Shown here piece after piece: positions 8,547 through 17,197 of a stretch of DNA of 64,000 nucleotides. The stretch's first letter is position 1. Every line of letters begins with the position of its first letter. Origin of the DNA: DATKRB01 sp035532415 (GTDB taxonomy: Bacteria > Actinomycetota > Acidimicrobiia > Acidimicrobiales > RAAP-2); the NCBI GenBank assembly GCA_035532415.1, contig DATKRB010000006.1:59792-123791 (forward strand). Reading direction: 5' to 3'. The translations under genes and the position numbers were made by a program. The notes below the pieces were generated by a model. That model was not told where the DNA came from and did not search any database. It saw only the letters and a list, made by a program, of their open reading frames with translations.

Positions 8547-9691
8547 GCACAGCCCTCGAGCGGAACCTGCTGGCTGCGCCCCAGGAGGCGCACGCCAAGG
8601 TGGAGATCTACTCGGGCGTTGCCCGACTGGCCCGGACGGTGTGGGCCAGCGAGGTCAAGCAGGCCGGCAGTCGGCCCCTGACGGCGGTCGTCTGGTGTCA
8701 CCCGACGGCCAATTTCCTCGGGCACTACGCCCTCCCCGGCCTGGCCGAGCGCGGGCTGGGTGCCATCGGCCTCACAACCCGCTACGTCGGCAACGACACG
8801 GCCCTCATCCTCGAGAATTGCCTTCTCGACATCGGGTCGATGGTCCGCCACCTCCGATCCGTCGGGTACGAGCGGGTCGTGCTGGTCGGCAATTCGGGTG
8901 GCGCCTCGATCGTTCCGTACTACCAGGCCCAGGCGGCCGCGCCCACCGTCACCGCACCGCCGGGCGGCGGCCCCGACCTGACCGCGGCCGGGCTCGATCC
9001 CGCCGACGCGATCGTGATGTTCAACGCCCATCCCTCGCGGGCCAGGCTGTCGACGGAGTGGCTGGACCCGGCCGTCTTCGACGAGCGCCAGCCGTTCGAG
9101 CGCGACCGGACGCTCGACATGTACAACTCCGACAACGGTCCGCCGTTCACCCCCGAGTTCGTCGCGCGGTACCGCGCCGCCCAGCTCGCCCGGAACCGCC
9201 GTATCTCGAATTGGGCCGAGGGCCAGCTCCGCGCGCTCGCTGGCGGCGACCACGAACCCCGAGGGCTCGACGACCTGGCGTTCGTCGTTCAGGGGACGGT
9301 CGCCGACCTCCGGTTCCTCGACGAGAGCCTCGACCGGAGCGACCGAGCGATCGGCGTGACGCTGTGGGGGCCGCCGCCGATCGCCAACCATCTGCCGGCC
9401 GGGATCAGTCGCTGCACGACGTTGCGGTCCTGGCTGAACCAGTGGTCGGTGGACCATACGCTCGGCGACGCCCTCCGCTGGCTCTCCGAGATCGAGGTGC
9501 CCGTCCGCGTCGTGGTGGGGACGGCCGATCCGGTGGTCACTCCGCAGATGGCGCACCAGATGTACGACGCCGCCACCGAGGCCCCGCGCCAGCTCCACCT
9601 CGTGCCGGGGGCCACGCACTACTTTGAGGATCAGCCCGACCAGCTCGACGAGGCCCTTGACGGCCTCGCGGAGTGGATCGCCGCCCTCTGA
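8543..9691 (+). CDS. Alpha/beta hydrolase
   Basis: A 382-residue alpha/beta-hydrolase-fold protein. The nucleophile elbow is GNSGGAS (Ser near residue 118), preceded by YERVVLVGNSGG. A late acid is likely in VVVGTADPVVTP and the catalytic His in LVPGATHYFED near residue 357. An insertion between about 145 and 290 forms a large cap. It is the last gene of the LLM-phosphotransferase-hydrolase run and overlaps its predecessor by 4 nt (ATGA). By family it hydrolyses an ester, lactone or thioester; context suggests a catabolic intermediate. The substrate is not recognisable. Confidence 0.85.
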   Translation: MSTALERNLLAAPQEAHAKVEIYSGVARLARTVWASEVKQAGSRPLTAVVWCHPTANFLGHYALPGLAERGLGAIGLTTRYVGNDTALILENCLLDIGSMVRHLRSVGYERVVLVGNSGGASIVPYYQAQAAAPTVTAPPGGGPDLTAAGLDPADAIVMFNAHPSRARLSTEWLDPAVFDERQPFERDRTLDMYNSDNGPPFTPEFVARYRAAQLARNRRISNWAEGQLRALAGGDHEPRGLDDLAFVVQGTVADLRFLDESLDRSDRAIGVTLWGPPPIANHLPAGISRCTTLRSWLNQWSVDHTLGDALRWLSEIEVPVRVVVGTADPVVTPQMAHQMYDAATEAPRQLHLVPGATHYFEDQPDQLDEALDGLAEWIAAL

Positions 9692-9758
9692 ACGGGGTGG
9701 ACGGCGGTGTTGGCGGCGCGAGCGGTGACGCAGTGACCGAAGGAGGGTGGGGGAAGCC

Positions 9759-10664
9759 GTGAAACTGAACCTGTTGATGCCGATGCGGGCCACCAAGCAC
9801 TACGACCGGTGGATCGAAGACGGGCATCTCGTGGACGTCGCGCGGCTGGCCGAGGAGGCCGGGTTCGACGCGGTGTCGGCGACCGAACACCCCTTTCCCG
9901 ACGACGAGTGGCTCGCCCACGGCGGCCACCACGCGTTCGACCCATTCGTTGCGCTCTCGTTCATGGCGGCAGAGACGACACGGGTGCAGCTGTTGACCTT
10001 CATCCTCGTCGCCGGGTACCGGAGCCCGTACCTGGCGGCGAAAGCCCTGGCGAGCCTCGACAAGCTCTCCGGCGGGCGGGTCGTGGTCGGGATGGCCGGC
10101 GGCTACCTGAAGTCGGAGTTCGAGGTGCTCCAAGCAGACTGGGACCATCGCGGCCCTCGGTTCGATGCCGCCATCGACGCCATGCGGGCTGCGTGGAGCG
10201 GGGAGAGCGTCGACATCGACGGGCCGTTCCCCGCCCATGGTCACACGCAGCTGCCGCCCCCGGCCCTTCCCGGCGGTCCGCCCCTCTGGATCGGCGGCAA
10301 CAGCGCCGTGGCGCGCCGCCGCGCTGCCGAAAAGGGCGACGGCTGGATACCGATCGCCCAACCGGAGGCGATGGCCAAGATCACGCGGACCCCGCCGCTC
10401 GAGTCCATCGAGCAGCTCGCCGGGATGACGGCCGATCTGCGGAGGCGGCGCGAGCAGGCCGGGGGGGATCCGCTCGACGTCTGCTTCGCCCCCTTCGGCG
10501 ACCAGGCCGACGCCGCGTCGTGGTCCCGACGGATCCGCCGTGACCTCGGCGCGTACGAGGAGGCCGGAGTGACCTGGCTCACGATCGAGCCCTATTCGCG
10601 CAGCCTCGGGCAGTTGCGCGACGACGTCCTGCGGATCGCCGACGAGGTCGCTTCGGGTCGTTGA
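9759..10664 (+). CDS. LLM-class F420-dependent oxidoreductase
   Basis: A 301-residue luciferase-like oxidoreductase. It opens with VKLNLLMPMRATKHYDRWIEDGHLVDVARLAEEAGFDAVSATEHPFPDD and contains LSGGRVVVGMAGGYLKSEFEVLQADWDHRGPRFDAAIDAMRAAW and GGPPLWIGGNSAVARRRAAEKGDGWIP, all typical of the F420-dependent family. The GTG at 9759 is preferred over an in-frame GTG at 9747 because the latter sits inside the AGGAGG Shine-Dalgarno (9741-9746). It follows the hydrolase after 67 bp and may be co-transcribed with it. Substrate unknown. Confidence 0.87.
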   Translation: MKLNLLMPMRATKHYDRWIEDGHLVDVARLAEEAGFDAVSATEHPFPDDEWLAHGGHHAFDPFVALSFMAAETTRVQLLTFILVAGYRSPYLAAKALASLDKLSGGRVVVGMAGGYLKSEFEVLQADWDHRGPRFDAAIDAMRAAWSGESVDIDGPFPAHGHTQLPPPALPGGPPLWIGGNSAVARRRAAEKGDGWIPIAQPEAMAKITRTPPLESIEQLAGMTADLRRRREQAGGDPLDVCFAPFGDQADAASWSRRIRRDLGAYEEAGVTWLTIEPYSRSLGQLRDDVLRIADEVASGR

Positions 10665-10671
10665 CGCCCGG

Positions 10672-11292
10672 CTACCGCCCGCCGGTGCCGAAGGTGCCGA
10701 CGCGCCGGGCGAGGTTGACGGCATGGTCGCCCAGGCGCTCGTAAAACCGGGCCAGAAGGGTGACCTGCGCCGCGACGGCCGCCGGCATCGCCCCCGTCGC
10801 CACTTCCCGGGTGAGCCGTTCGTGGAGGATGTCGATCTCCTCGTCGTCCTCGCTCAGGGCGACACCCTGGGCGGTGCGTTCGGCGTAGGCCTCGCCGGCG
10901 GTCTGCCACATCCCGAGGGCCACTTCGGTCATGCGCTGGATGATCCCCCGGCTGAACGGGCTCATCTCGACGCCCAGGTTCTCCACGGCCCGCTGCGCGA
11001 TGTGCTCGGCCAGATCGGCGCTCCTCTCGAGCTCGGGGAGCATGAGCAGCACCCCGACGAGATGCCGGAGGTAGTCCCCCTGGGCGGCATGCGAGTCGAT
11101 CTGGTCCCACACCAGTTCCCCCACCTCCCGGGTGAGCCGGTCGATGGCCACGTCCCGGTCGACGACGTCCTGCCCGGCCATCGGATCGCCGGTCAGCAGC
11201 GCGTCGGTGGCCTTGGCCAGCGCCTCGGTCACGAGGGCGAAGAGCACGGCCACCTGCTGGTCGATATCGGCGGTCGGGGCGGATGGCCTCAT
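10672..11292 (-). CDS. phoU: Phosphate signalling protein PhoU
   Basis: A 206-residue PhoU-family protein made of two similar three-helix bundles. The metal-binding PhoU signatures are visible as LLMLPELERSADLAEHIAQRAVE in the first half and LLARFYERLGDHAVNLARRV at the C-terminus. PhoU transmits phosphate sufficiency from Pst transporters to the PhoR sensor. It is divergent from a phosphate permease, with PHO-box-like repeats between. A TAAGGT box (11306-11301) ends 8 nt before the ATG, so the mRNA is probably leaderless. A second, longer PhoU homologue is encoded at 43386-44252. Confidence 0.93.
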   Translation of the reverse strand: MRPSAPTADIDQQVAVLFALVTEALAKATDALLTGDPMAGQDVVDRDVAIDRLTREVGELVWDQIDSHAAQGDYLRHLVGVLLMLPELERSADLAEHIAQRAVENLGVEMSPFSRGIIQRMTEVALGMWQTAGEAYAERTAQGVALSEDDEEIDILHERLTREVATGAMPAAVAAQVTLLARFYERLGDHAVNLARRVGTFGTGGR

Positions 11293-11325
11293 GCAGGCGA
11301 ACCTTACCCAAAGGTGTCATCGAAA

Positions 11326-11358
11326 GTTCGCGGGCCGTTCATCTTCGGTTCACCCGCA
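11326..11358 (+). promoter_or_regulatory. PHO-box-like 11-bp repeats (PhoP binding)
   Basis: Three consecutive 11-bp units, 11326-11336, 11337-11347 and 11348-11358, all begin GTTC. The second (GTTCATC...) and third (GTTCACC...) match the Streptomyces PHO-box unit GTTCAYYYRSG at most positions; the first is degenerate (GTTCGCG...). They lie between phoU and the phosphate permease, reading toward the permease. The repeat spacing is seen in sequence; PhoP binding is inferred from knowledge of actinobacterial phosphate control. Confidence 0.7.
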
Positions 11359-11418
11359 GATAGGTGTTTCGTCACCTGGGCGGGTGAAGATCTGAGCGGC
11401 CGAGATACGAGGAGTGTC

Positions 11419-12936
11419 GTGGAGAACCCGCCGGGCGGATGGAACGGGGCGCCTTCGGTCCGCCCCTCGTCCGAGAACGGGCCATCCGTCACCCACCTGA
11501 TGAACGAGGCCCCTCGGAGCCGGTTCCACCACCGGGCGGTGGTCGTCTCGGGCATGGGCTTCTTCACCGACGCCTACGACCTGTTCGTCATCAGCACCGT
11601 CGCCGTCCTGGTGAAGTCCCAATGGAACCTGACCACCACCGAGACGAGCTGGGTGGCCGGGTCGGCCATCCTCGGCGCTTTCGTCGGCGCCTTCGTCTTC
11701 GGCCGGATCGCCGATCTCCTGGGTCGGAAGCGGGTCTATACGCTGGTGGCCGTCATCATGGTGGCAGGGGCCGTGGCGTCTGCCCTCAGCCCGGGGTTCG
11801 CCTGGCTGGTGGCCGCCCGGTTCGTGCTCGGTCTCGGTATCGGGGGCGACTACCCGGTCTCCGCGGTGCTCATGAGCGAGTACTCCAACCGTGAGGACCG
11901 GGGCAGGCTCGTCGGCCTGGTCTTCTCGATGCAGGCGCTCGGGCTCGTCGTCGGCCCCCTCGTCGGGATCGTCCTGCTGTCGTCGGGGATCGACCACGAC
12001 GCCGCCTGGCGGCTCATGCTGGCCCTCGGAGCGGTCCCCGCCGCCGCGGTCATCTACCTTCGGACCAAGATGCCGGAATCGCCCCGGTTCCAGGCCCAGG
12101 TACAGGGAAGAGGGGAACACGCCGCCCGGTCGCTGGCCACCTTCTCCGATGGGATCGTCGACGCCACGGGCACACAGGACGGCGGGGCGTCCCGGCTGGG
12201 GCTCCGGTCCTTCCTCACCGATCGACGGATGCTGCGCCTGCTGATCGGGACGGCCGGCGCCTGGTTCCTCTTCGACTACGCGTACTACGGCAACACCCTT
12301 TCGCTCCCGGCCATCCTGAAGGGCGTGGACCCCCACGCGACCCTCGAGTCCAAGCTCGTCTGGACCCTGGGCCTGTTCGTGGTGTTCGCGCTGCCCGGCT
12401 ACCTCCTCGCGGTGGTCCGGATGGATCGGATCGGGCATCGCCGGCTCCAGTTCGTCGGGTTCACCGTCATGGCTGTGGCCTTCGGTGCCCTGGGGGCGGT
12501 GCCGGGCTTGACGACGGTGGTGCCGCTCTTCCTCGCCGTCTTCGGCGTCAGCTATTTCTTCGTGGAGTTCGGGCCGAACACGACGACGTTCGTCCTTCCC
12601 TCGGAGGTGTTCCCCGTCAGCATGCGGACGACCGGTCACGGCATCGCCGCGGGCATCGGCAAGCTCGGGGCGTTCATCGGGGTCTTCCTGGTTCCCCAGC
12701 TGCAGAAGAGCATCGGATTGAGAGGGATGCTCGGGGTCGCGGCCGGAGCATCCGTGCTCGGTTACCTCGTGACCCTGGTGCTCCCGGAGCCCGCGAAGCG
12801 GACGCTCGAGGAGGTCTCGGGGGACGGCGATCGGACGGCGGGGCCGCAGGCACCCCCCGAAGGTCTCCGGGGCGAGGTGACGCGGCTCCGGGTGACCGAC
12901 GTCACGACCGAGGAGCCGACGGCACTCAATCTCTGA
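11419..12936 (+). CDS. MFS phosphate:H+ symporter (PHS family permease)
   Basis: A 505-residue major-facilitator transporter with about 12 membrane segments in two halves. The segment GIGGDYPVSAVLMSEYSNREDRGRLVGLVFSMQALG is the hallmark of the phosphate:H+ symporter family (PHS/Pht1-like), and VEFGPNTTTFVLPSEVFPVSMRTTGHGIAAGIGKLGA is also typical. It probably imports inorganic phosphate across the cytoplasmic membrane. The GTG at 11419 has a GAGGAG Shine-Dalgarno; ATG 11500 is an alternative that removes only a hydrophilic tail. The frame is open further upstream but antisense to phoU. Divergence from phoU and the PHO-box repeats support the assignment. Confidence 0.88.
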   Translation: MENPPGGWNGAPSVRPSSENGPSVTHLMNEAPRSRFHHRAVVVSGMGFFTDAYDLFVISTVAVLVKSQWNLTTTETSWVAGSAILGAFVGAFVFGRIADLLGRKRVYTLVAVIMVAGAVASALSPGFAWLVAARFVLGLGIGGDYPVSAVLMSEYSNREDRGRLVGLVFSMQALGLVVGPLVGIVLLSSGIDHDAAWRLMLALGAVPAAAVIYLRTKMPESPRFQAQVQGRGEHAARSLATFSDGIVDATGTQDGGASRLGLRSFLTDRRMLRLLIGTAGAWFLFDYAYYGNTLSLPAILKGVDPHATLESKLVWTLGLFVVFALPGYLLAVVRMDRIGHRRLQFVGFTVMAVAFGALGAVPGLTTVVPLFLAVFGVSYFFVEFGPNTTTFVLPSEVFPVSMRTTGHGIAAGIGKLGAFIGVFLVPQLQKSIGLRGMLGVAAGASVLGYLVTLVLPEPAKRTLEEVSGDGDRTAGPQAPPEGLRGEVTRLRVTDVTTEEPTALNL

Positions 12937-12961
12937 GCCCGCCAGGGTGGAGACGGTGGGC

Positions 12962-13576
12962 TCAGCCTTTGGTGGCGGTGCCCACGAACAGGTAGCCGAG
13001 GGGCTTGGGGCCCTTCATGTAGAGGTTCTCCATCGCTGTGAGCTCGAGCCCGGAACCGGCCACGAGCCGGTCGATCGAACGGTTGAGGTGACACCCGCCG
13101 AACAGTCGCTTCTGAAGTGGTGTGAGCCGGTCCTGCCACGCGGCGACCCCCGGGTCCGGGGACCGGCCGTGCTCGACGAAGTGGAGGGAGCCCCCGACGC
13201 GCAGCACCCGGCGGATCTCGTGAAGGGCGCGCCCGGCGTCGGGGATGGTGCACAGGGTCCACGTCGTCAGCACGTGGTCGACGCTCCCGTCCTCCATGGG
13301 CAGGCGCTGCCCGTCGAGCCCGACGTAGTCGATCGGGACGGTGCTGGCTGCCACCCGCTTCGCCGCCAGGGTTCGCCCGACTGTCGCGGGGTCGACCGCA
13401 CACACGTGGGTGACCGCCGGCGGGTAGTAGGGGACGTTGCGTCCGGAGCCGAAGCCGACCTCGAGCACCTCGCCTTCGAGCCCGGCGGCGGCTCGGGCCC
13501 GGAGCCGTCCCAGCGATCGGCCGGACATGGCCAGATCGATGATCCGGGGCAGGACCTGTTCCTCGTACCTACCCAA
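12962..13576 (-). CDS. Class I SAM-dependent methyltransferase
   Basis: A 204-residue methyltransferase with the SAM-binding motif VLEVGFGSGRN (about residues 37-47), acidic post-motif VCAVDPA, and LRVGGSLHFVEHGRSPDPGVAAWQDRLTPLQKRLFGGCHLNRSIDRLV, which resembles methyltransferases of the UbiE/methyltransf-11 type. The start is TTG at 13576, with GGAGG 6-7 nt upstream. It lies just downstream of the aldehyde dehydrogenase gene on the same strand (35 bp) and convergent with the permease. The methyl acceptor is unknown. Confidence 0.85.
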   Translation of the reverse strand: MGRYEEQVLPRIIDLAMSGRSLGRLRARAAAGLEGEVLEVGFGSGRNVPYYPPAVTHVCAVDPATVGRTLAAKRVAASTVPIDYVGLDGQRLPMEDGSVDHVLTTWTLCTIPDAGRALHEIRRVLRVGGSLHFVEHGRSPDPGVAAWQDRLTPLQKRLFGGCHLNRSIDRLVAGSGLELTAMENLYMKGPKPLGYLFVGTATKG

Positions 13577-13611
13577 CTCGGTCCTCCCGGTCGGCGCAGG
13601 CCCGGGCCGGC

Positions 13612-15108
13612 TCAGGTCCCGAGCGCAGGAAGCCCCCCCGCGTACGTCTTCGTCTCGGTGTACTGCTCGAAGCCCTCGATCCCGTTCTGCCGGCCGATCC
13701 CGCTGGCCTTGAACCCGCCGAAGGGGGCGTCGGGGCCGTACCAGACGCCCCCGTTGACGCCGACCGTTCCGGCCCGGACCCGGCGGGCCACCGCCAGGGC
13801 TCGGGCCTCCGACGCCGAGGTGACGCCGCAGCCGAGCCCGTACTGGTTCTGGTTGGCTATGCGGACTGCGTCGTCGTCGTCGTCGAACGGAACGACCACC
13901 AGGACCGGCCCGAAGATCTCCTCCTGCGCGATGGTCATCGAGTTGTCGACGTCGGCGAACAGGGTCGGCTCGACGAAGTAGCCCTTCGGGAGGTGCGCCG
14001 GCCTACCGCCACCCAGGACGAGCCGGGCTCCCTCGGCCTTGCCCTTCTCGATGTAGCCCAGGACCCGCTCGCGCTGCAGGGCGCTGATCTGGGGCCCCTG
14101 GATGTTGCCCGGGTCCGTCGGGTCACCGTAGGGAACGTTCTTGAAGCCCGCCTCGATGATGGCCATACCCTCGTCGTAGCGGGAACGGGGCAGGAGCATC
14201 CTCGTCAGCATCACGCAGCCCTGGCCCCCGTGCGAGCAGACGGTGAACGCCATCGAGAGCTTCGCCTGAAAGTCGGCGTCGTCGAGCACGATGTCGGCGG
14301 ACTTGCCGCCGAGCTCGAGGAAGAGCCGTTTCAGGGTCGGCGCACCCTTCTCCATGATGCGCCGACCGACAGCGGTCGAGCCGGTGAAGGAGATCAGGTC
14401 GACCCTCGGGTCGACCACCAGGTCCTCGGCTACCGAATTGTCCGACGTCGTCACGACCTGCAGCACGCCCGGGGGGATGTCGGTCCGCTCCGACACGAGA
14501 CGGCCGATCCGGGTCGCGTTCCACGGGGTGTTCGGCGCAGCCTTCAGGATGACCGTGTTGCCCGTGGCCAGGGCCTGACCCAGCTTGTTGATGGTCACCT
14601 CGAACGGGTAATTCCAAGGAACGATGGCGGCCACGACCCCGACCGGCTCCTTCGCGACCTTGCGCCAGCTGCGGGAGCCGAAGGCGTTGCCGTCGGGAAG
14701 ATCGCGCTCCCATTGGAACTGGTCGATGAAGTTGGCCGGCCAGGTCAGGCCCTCTGCCAGCGGTGCGTCGAGCTGGGGACCGTAGGTGAGGAGCACCGGT
14801 GTGCCGACCTCCGCCACCAGCTCGGCACGCAACAGCTCCCGCTCGTCCTCGAGCGCCGCCTGCAGCTGGGCCAGGCCCCGCTTGCGAAGCTCCCGGTCGG
14901 TTGCCCAGGCCGACTCGTCGAAGGCCCTGCGGGCGGCGGCGATGGCCGCGTCGACGTCCTCGTGGCCGGCGTCGGCGACCCGGCCGAGGACCTCCTCGGT
15001 GGCCGGATTGATGTTGTCGAAGGTCTTGCCTGACCTGGCATCGACGAGATTTCCGTCGATCAGCATCCGCACCTCGCCCCGGACCGCTGCGTCGCCGAGC
15101 GTCGTCAT
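13612..15108 (-). CDS. NAD(P)-dependent aldehyde dehydrogenase
   Basis: A 498-residue ALDH-superfamily enzyme oxidising an aldehyde to the acid. The cofactor and active-site motifs are present: VVAAIVPWNYPFEVTINKLGQALATGNTVILKAAPNTPWNATRIG, SFTGSTAVGRRI, the catalytic-Glu motif LFLELGGKSADIVLDDADF and the nucleophilic Cys in SHGGQGCVMLTR. Length is normal. The ATG at 15108 has a GGGAGG Shine-Dalgarno; the longer frame to 15198 reads through the tandem repeats and is not favoured. The methyltransferase follows after 35 bp. The aldehyde is unknown. Confidence 0.92.
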   Translation of the reverse strand: MTTLGDAAVRGEVRMLIDGNLVDARSGKTFDNINPATEEVLGRVADAGHEDVDAAIAAARRAFDESAWATDRELRKRGLAQLQAALEDERELLRAELVAEVGTPVLLTYGPQLDAPLAEGLTWPANFIDQFQWERDLPDGNAFGSRSWRKVAKEPVGVVAAIVPWNYPFEVTINKLGQALATGNTVILKAAPNTPWNATRIGRLVSERTDIPPGVLQVVTTSDNSVAEDLVVDPRVDLISFTGSTAVGRRIMEKGAPTLKRLFLELGGKSADIVLDDADFQAKLSMAFTVCSHGGQGCVMLTRMLLPRSRYDEGMAIIEAGFKNVPYGDPTDPGNIQGPQISALQRERVLGYIEKGKAEGARLVLGGGRPAHLPKGYFVEPTLFADVDNSMTIAQEEIFGPVLVVVPFDDDDDAVRIANQNQYGLGCGVTSASEARALAVARRVRAGTVGVNGGVWYGPDAPFGGFKASGIGRQNGIEGFEQYTETKTYAGGLPALGT

Positions 15109-15181
15109 GACTTCCCTCCCGTGGTGGCGGGCCCCCCCGGGGGGGATGGCCAGATCCCGCATCGCTGCGAATGGTAGTCCG

Positions 15182-15250
15182 GCCACGCTCGGACGCACGG
15201 TCGCGCCATGCTCGGCCGCCCGGTCACGCCATGCTCGGCCGCCCGGTCAC
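15182..15250. repeat. Three tandem copies of a 23-bp unit
   Basis: Copies lie at 15182-15204, 15205-15227 and 15228-15250. The last two are identical (beginning GCCATGCTCGG and ending CGGTCAC) and the first differs at four positions. They sit 74-142 bp upstream of the aldehyde dehydrogenase ATG. They could be regulator sites or simple slippage products. Confidence 0.8.
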
Positions 15251-15367
15251 GCCGGTCGGGAATGCCTGGCGGCGACCCGGGGTTGAAGAGATCAAGCGGT
15301 CGCCAACGGAACGGCGTGAAGAGGTCCCCCCCTGGTTCACGCCGACGCGAGGCGCGTCGCCTGGGAG

Positions 15368-15393
15368 CCCCGCCGGCTGGTCCGGCGGGGTTT
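15368..15393 (+). terminator. GC-rich hairpin followed by TTT
   Basis: Arms CCCCGCCGG (15368-15376) and CCGGCGGGG (15382-15390) pair perfectly around a 5-nt loop, with TTT after on the + strand. It lies downstream of the minus-strand SDR gene ending at 15474, on whose strand there is no U tract. It may act as a weak or bidirectional terminator. Confidence 0.45.
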
Positions 15394-15473
15394 CCCGCGT
15401 GCAGGCGCGACCTCGGGGGTGGGCCCGGACGCCAGCAGGCCCGGTGTGGGCGGCGCGCCCGGCCCCAAGCCGA

Positions 15474-16322
15474 TCAGGCTCCTGACCGCCAGTCCGGGTA
15501 GAGCCCACGTTGGAGGGCGAAGGGCTGTGCCTCGATGTCGGTTCCCAGGACCGAGTCGGCATCGGGGCTCGTGGCCAGCCACGCCACGACCGCGCCGATG
15601 GCCTGGGGCGGCGCAGCGAACGAGGGGTCGAACCCGAGGTCGGCCGCATCGAGCTGGTTGCGTTCGGTCGCGACGAACCCCGGATCGACGTTGAACGCCC
15701 GGATCCCCTGGTCCTCGTACTCGGCGAGCACGCTGCCGACGATGGTGTGGCCGGCCGCCTTGCCGATGCGGTACCCGAGGCCCACGCCGGCCTGCCCGGG
15801 CTTGCCCTTGGGGTACCAGTTGGTGCCGGCACCGGAGCTGATCGTCACGAAGGTCCCGCGCCCGCGCCCGAGCATGCCGGGAAGCGCCAGCTGAACGATC
15901 CGGATGGCGTTGACGCCGTGGGCGAGGAGGAACTTCTCGTACTCCTCCACCGGAGTGTCGAGGATCGTGTCCATCAGGCCCGGGCCGATGTGGCGGCCGT
16001 TGTTGACCACCAGGTCCACCCCGCCCCACGTCTCCTGCAGGGTCGCCATCGCCGCGTCGACGGTGGCCCGGTCGGTGAGGTCCATGCGGAGCGGCAGCGA
16101 CTCGCGCCCCTTCGCCTCCACCAGCGCCGCGGTCTCCTGAAGGCTGCCGGGAAGCGGCCTGGCGTCCGCCTTGTGGACGCTCGTGCTGTGGTCGCGGGTT
16201 GGCTCCCCCTGCTCGAGGGTGCGGGCCGCGAGGGCCACGTCGAACCCGGCTTCCGCCAGGGCCACGGCGATCGCCTTGCCCATCCCCCGTGACGCCCCTG
16301 TCACCAACGCTCGATCCGGCAT
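15474..16322 (-). CDS. Short-chain dehydrogenase/reductase (SDR)
   Basis: A 282-residue classical SDR. The cofactor motif TGASRGMG is at about residues 9-16, NNGRHIG replaces the usual NNAG, and the active site reads TISSGAG...GYRIGKAAG with the YxxxK Tyr and Lys intact. An acidic DLTDRATVD segment follows the Rossmann core. It probably oxidises or reduces a hydroxyl or carbonyl group using NAD(P). The ATG at 16322 begins the Rossmann fold directly. A stretch near residues 36-60 (TLEQGEPTRDHSTSVHKADARPLPGS) is an insertion seen in a subset of SDRs. Substrate unknown. Confidence 0.88.
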   Translation of the reverse strand: MPDRALVTGASRGMGKAIAVALAEAGFDVALAARTLEQGEPTRDHSTSVHKADARPLPGSLQETAALVEAKGRESLPLRMDLTDRATVDAAMATLQETWGGVDLVVNNGRHIGPGLMDTILDTPVEEYEKFLLAHGVNAIRIVQLALPGMLGRGRGTFVTISSGAGTNWYPKGKPGQAGVGLGYRIGKAAGHTIVGSVLAEYEDQGIRAFNVDPGFVATERNQLDAADLGFDPSFAAPPQAIGAVVAWLATSPDADSVLGTDIEAQPFALQRGLYPDWRSGA

Positions 16323-16395
16323 GCTCGTACCCCTCGTTCATCGCGGCCATTGTGGCGATTGCGGTGCCGGGCTCGATCCCGGCAGCGGTATCAAC

Positions 16396-16411
16396 GTACC
16401 GGCACCGGTAC
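16396..16411. promoter_or_regulatory. 16-bp inverted repeat, possible operator
   Basis: GTACCG and CGGTAC flank a GCAC spacer at 16396-16411, in the gap between the divergent SDR gene and the carboxymuconolactone-decarboxylase-like gene. The symmetry suggests a dimeric repressor site. No regulator is encoded nearby, so this is an inference. Confidence 0.4.
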
Positions 16412-16527
16412 GGGGTCGCGTGAACGCACGGGCGTAGCCGCGTGGCGAACGGTTACCGTGACGGTCTGTCCCGCACCGGGACGGGGTCCTCGGCACCGGT
16501 CCGGGATTCGGACGAGGAAGGAGGCTC

Positions 16528-17103
16528 ATGGCCACCGTCCACCATGCGGAGCGTCGGCCCGGGGGCCCGCGCATCGCGCCGCTCCCCGAGGACGAGCGCA
16601 CGCCCGAACAGCAGGAGGTCATCGACTGGCTGGTCGAGGGTGCGACCGTCAACATCTACACGACCATCGGCCGCTTCCCCGATCTGGCGCGTGCCATGGT
16701 GACCCTGGGCCGGACGCTCCGGTCCGGGACGATCCCTGGGCGTGAGCGCGAGATCCTGATCCTGCGGACCGGCTGGAACTGCCGGAGTGCCTACGAGTTC
16801 GCGCAGCACCGCCGAGTTGCGATCGGCCTGGGTATGGGGCTCGACGACATCCGGCGGATCCAGCGTGGCCCCCAGGCTCCTGGCTGGGACCCGTTTGAGG
16901 CGACTCTGTGCACGGCTGCGGACGAGCTGCACGCCGTCGGCACCATCGCGGACGCCACGTGGGGCCGGTTGACCGAACGGTACGACGATCGCCAGGTCAC
17001 CGAGGCGACGATGCTCGTCGGGTACTACCACCTGGTCTCGCTCCTCCTGAACTCGCTGGGAGTCCCCGTTGAGGACGGGCTGGAGTCGTTCCTGCCCGAC
17101 TGA
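16528..17103 (+). CDS. Carboxymuconolactone decarboxylase/AhpD-like protein
   Basis: A 191-residue helical protein of the CMD family. The core motif is REREILILRTGWNCRSAYEFAQHRRVAIGLGMGLDDIRRI (about residues 72-111), where Glu, Tyr-Glu and His follow the family pattern but the redox CxxC of true AhpD is absent; only one Cys is present. This suggests a decarboxylase- or lactonase-related role, or an uncharacterised one, rather than peroxidase activity. The ATG at 16528 has an AGGAGG Shine-Dalgarno. It follows a divergent SDR gene. Confidence 0.82.
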   Translation: MATVHHAERRPGGPRIAPLPEDERTPEQQEVIDWLVEGATVNIYTTIGRFPDLARAMVTLGRTLRSGTIPGREREILILRTGWNCRSAYEFAQHRRVAIGLGMGLDDIRRIQRGPQAPGWDPFEATLCTAADELHAVGTIADATWGRLTERYDDRQVTEATMLVGYYHLVSLLLNSLGVPVEDGLESFLPD

Positions 17104-17197
17104 GCCCGGTGCACCGGAGCGAGGCCTCCGCTACCCTCGGTTCGAGCGGGGCTCGCGACCGCCGAGCGCATTCCCGCCGGACGGGGGGAGGTCTCCC

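Larger units (their letters stand above)
15109..15473. other. Intergenic region with tandem repeats and a hairpin
   Basis: This 365-bp gap between two same-strand genes holds the three-copy 23-bp tandem repeat (15182-15250) and a GC-rich hairpin (15368-15390). I see no convincing coding sequence; short open frames across it look like GC-driven shadows. Confidence 0.6.
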
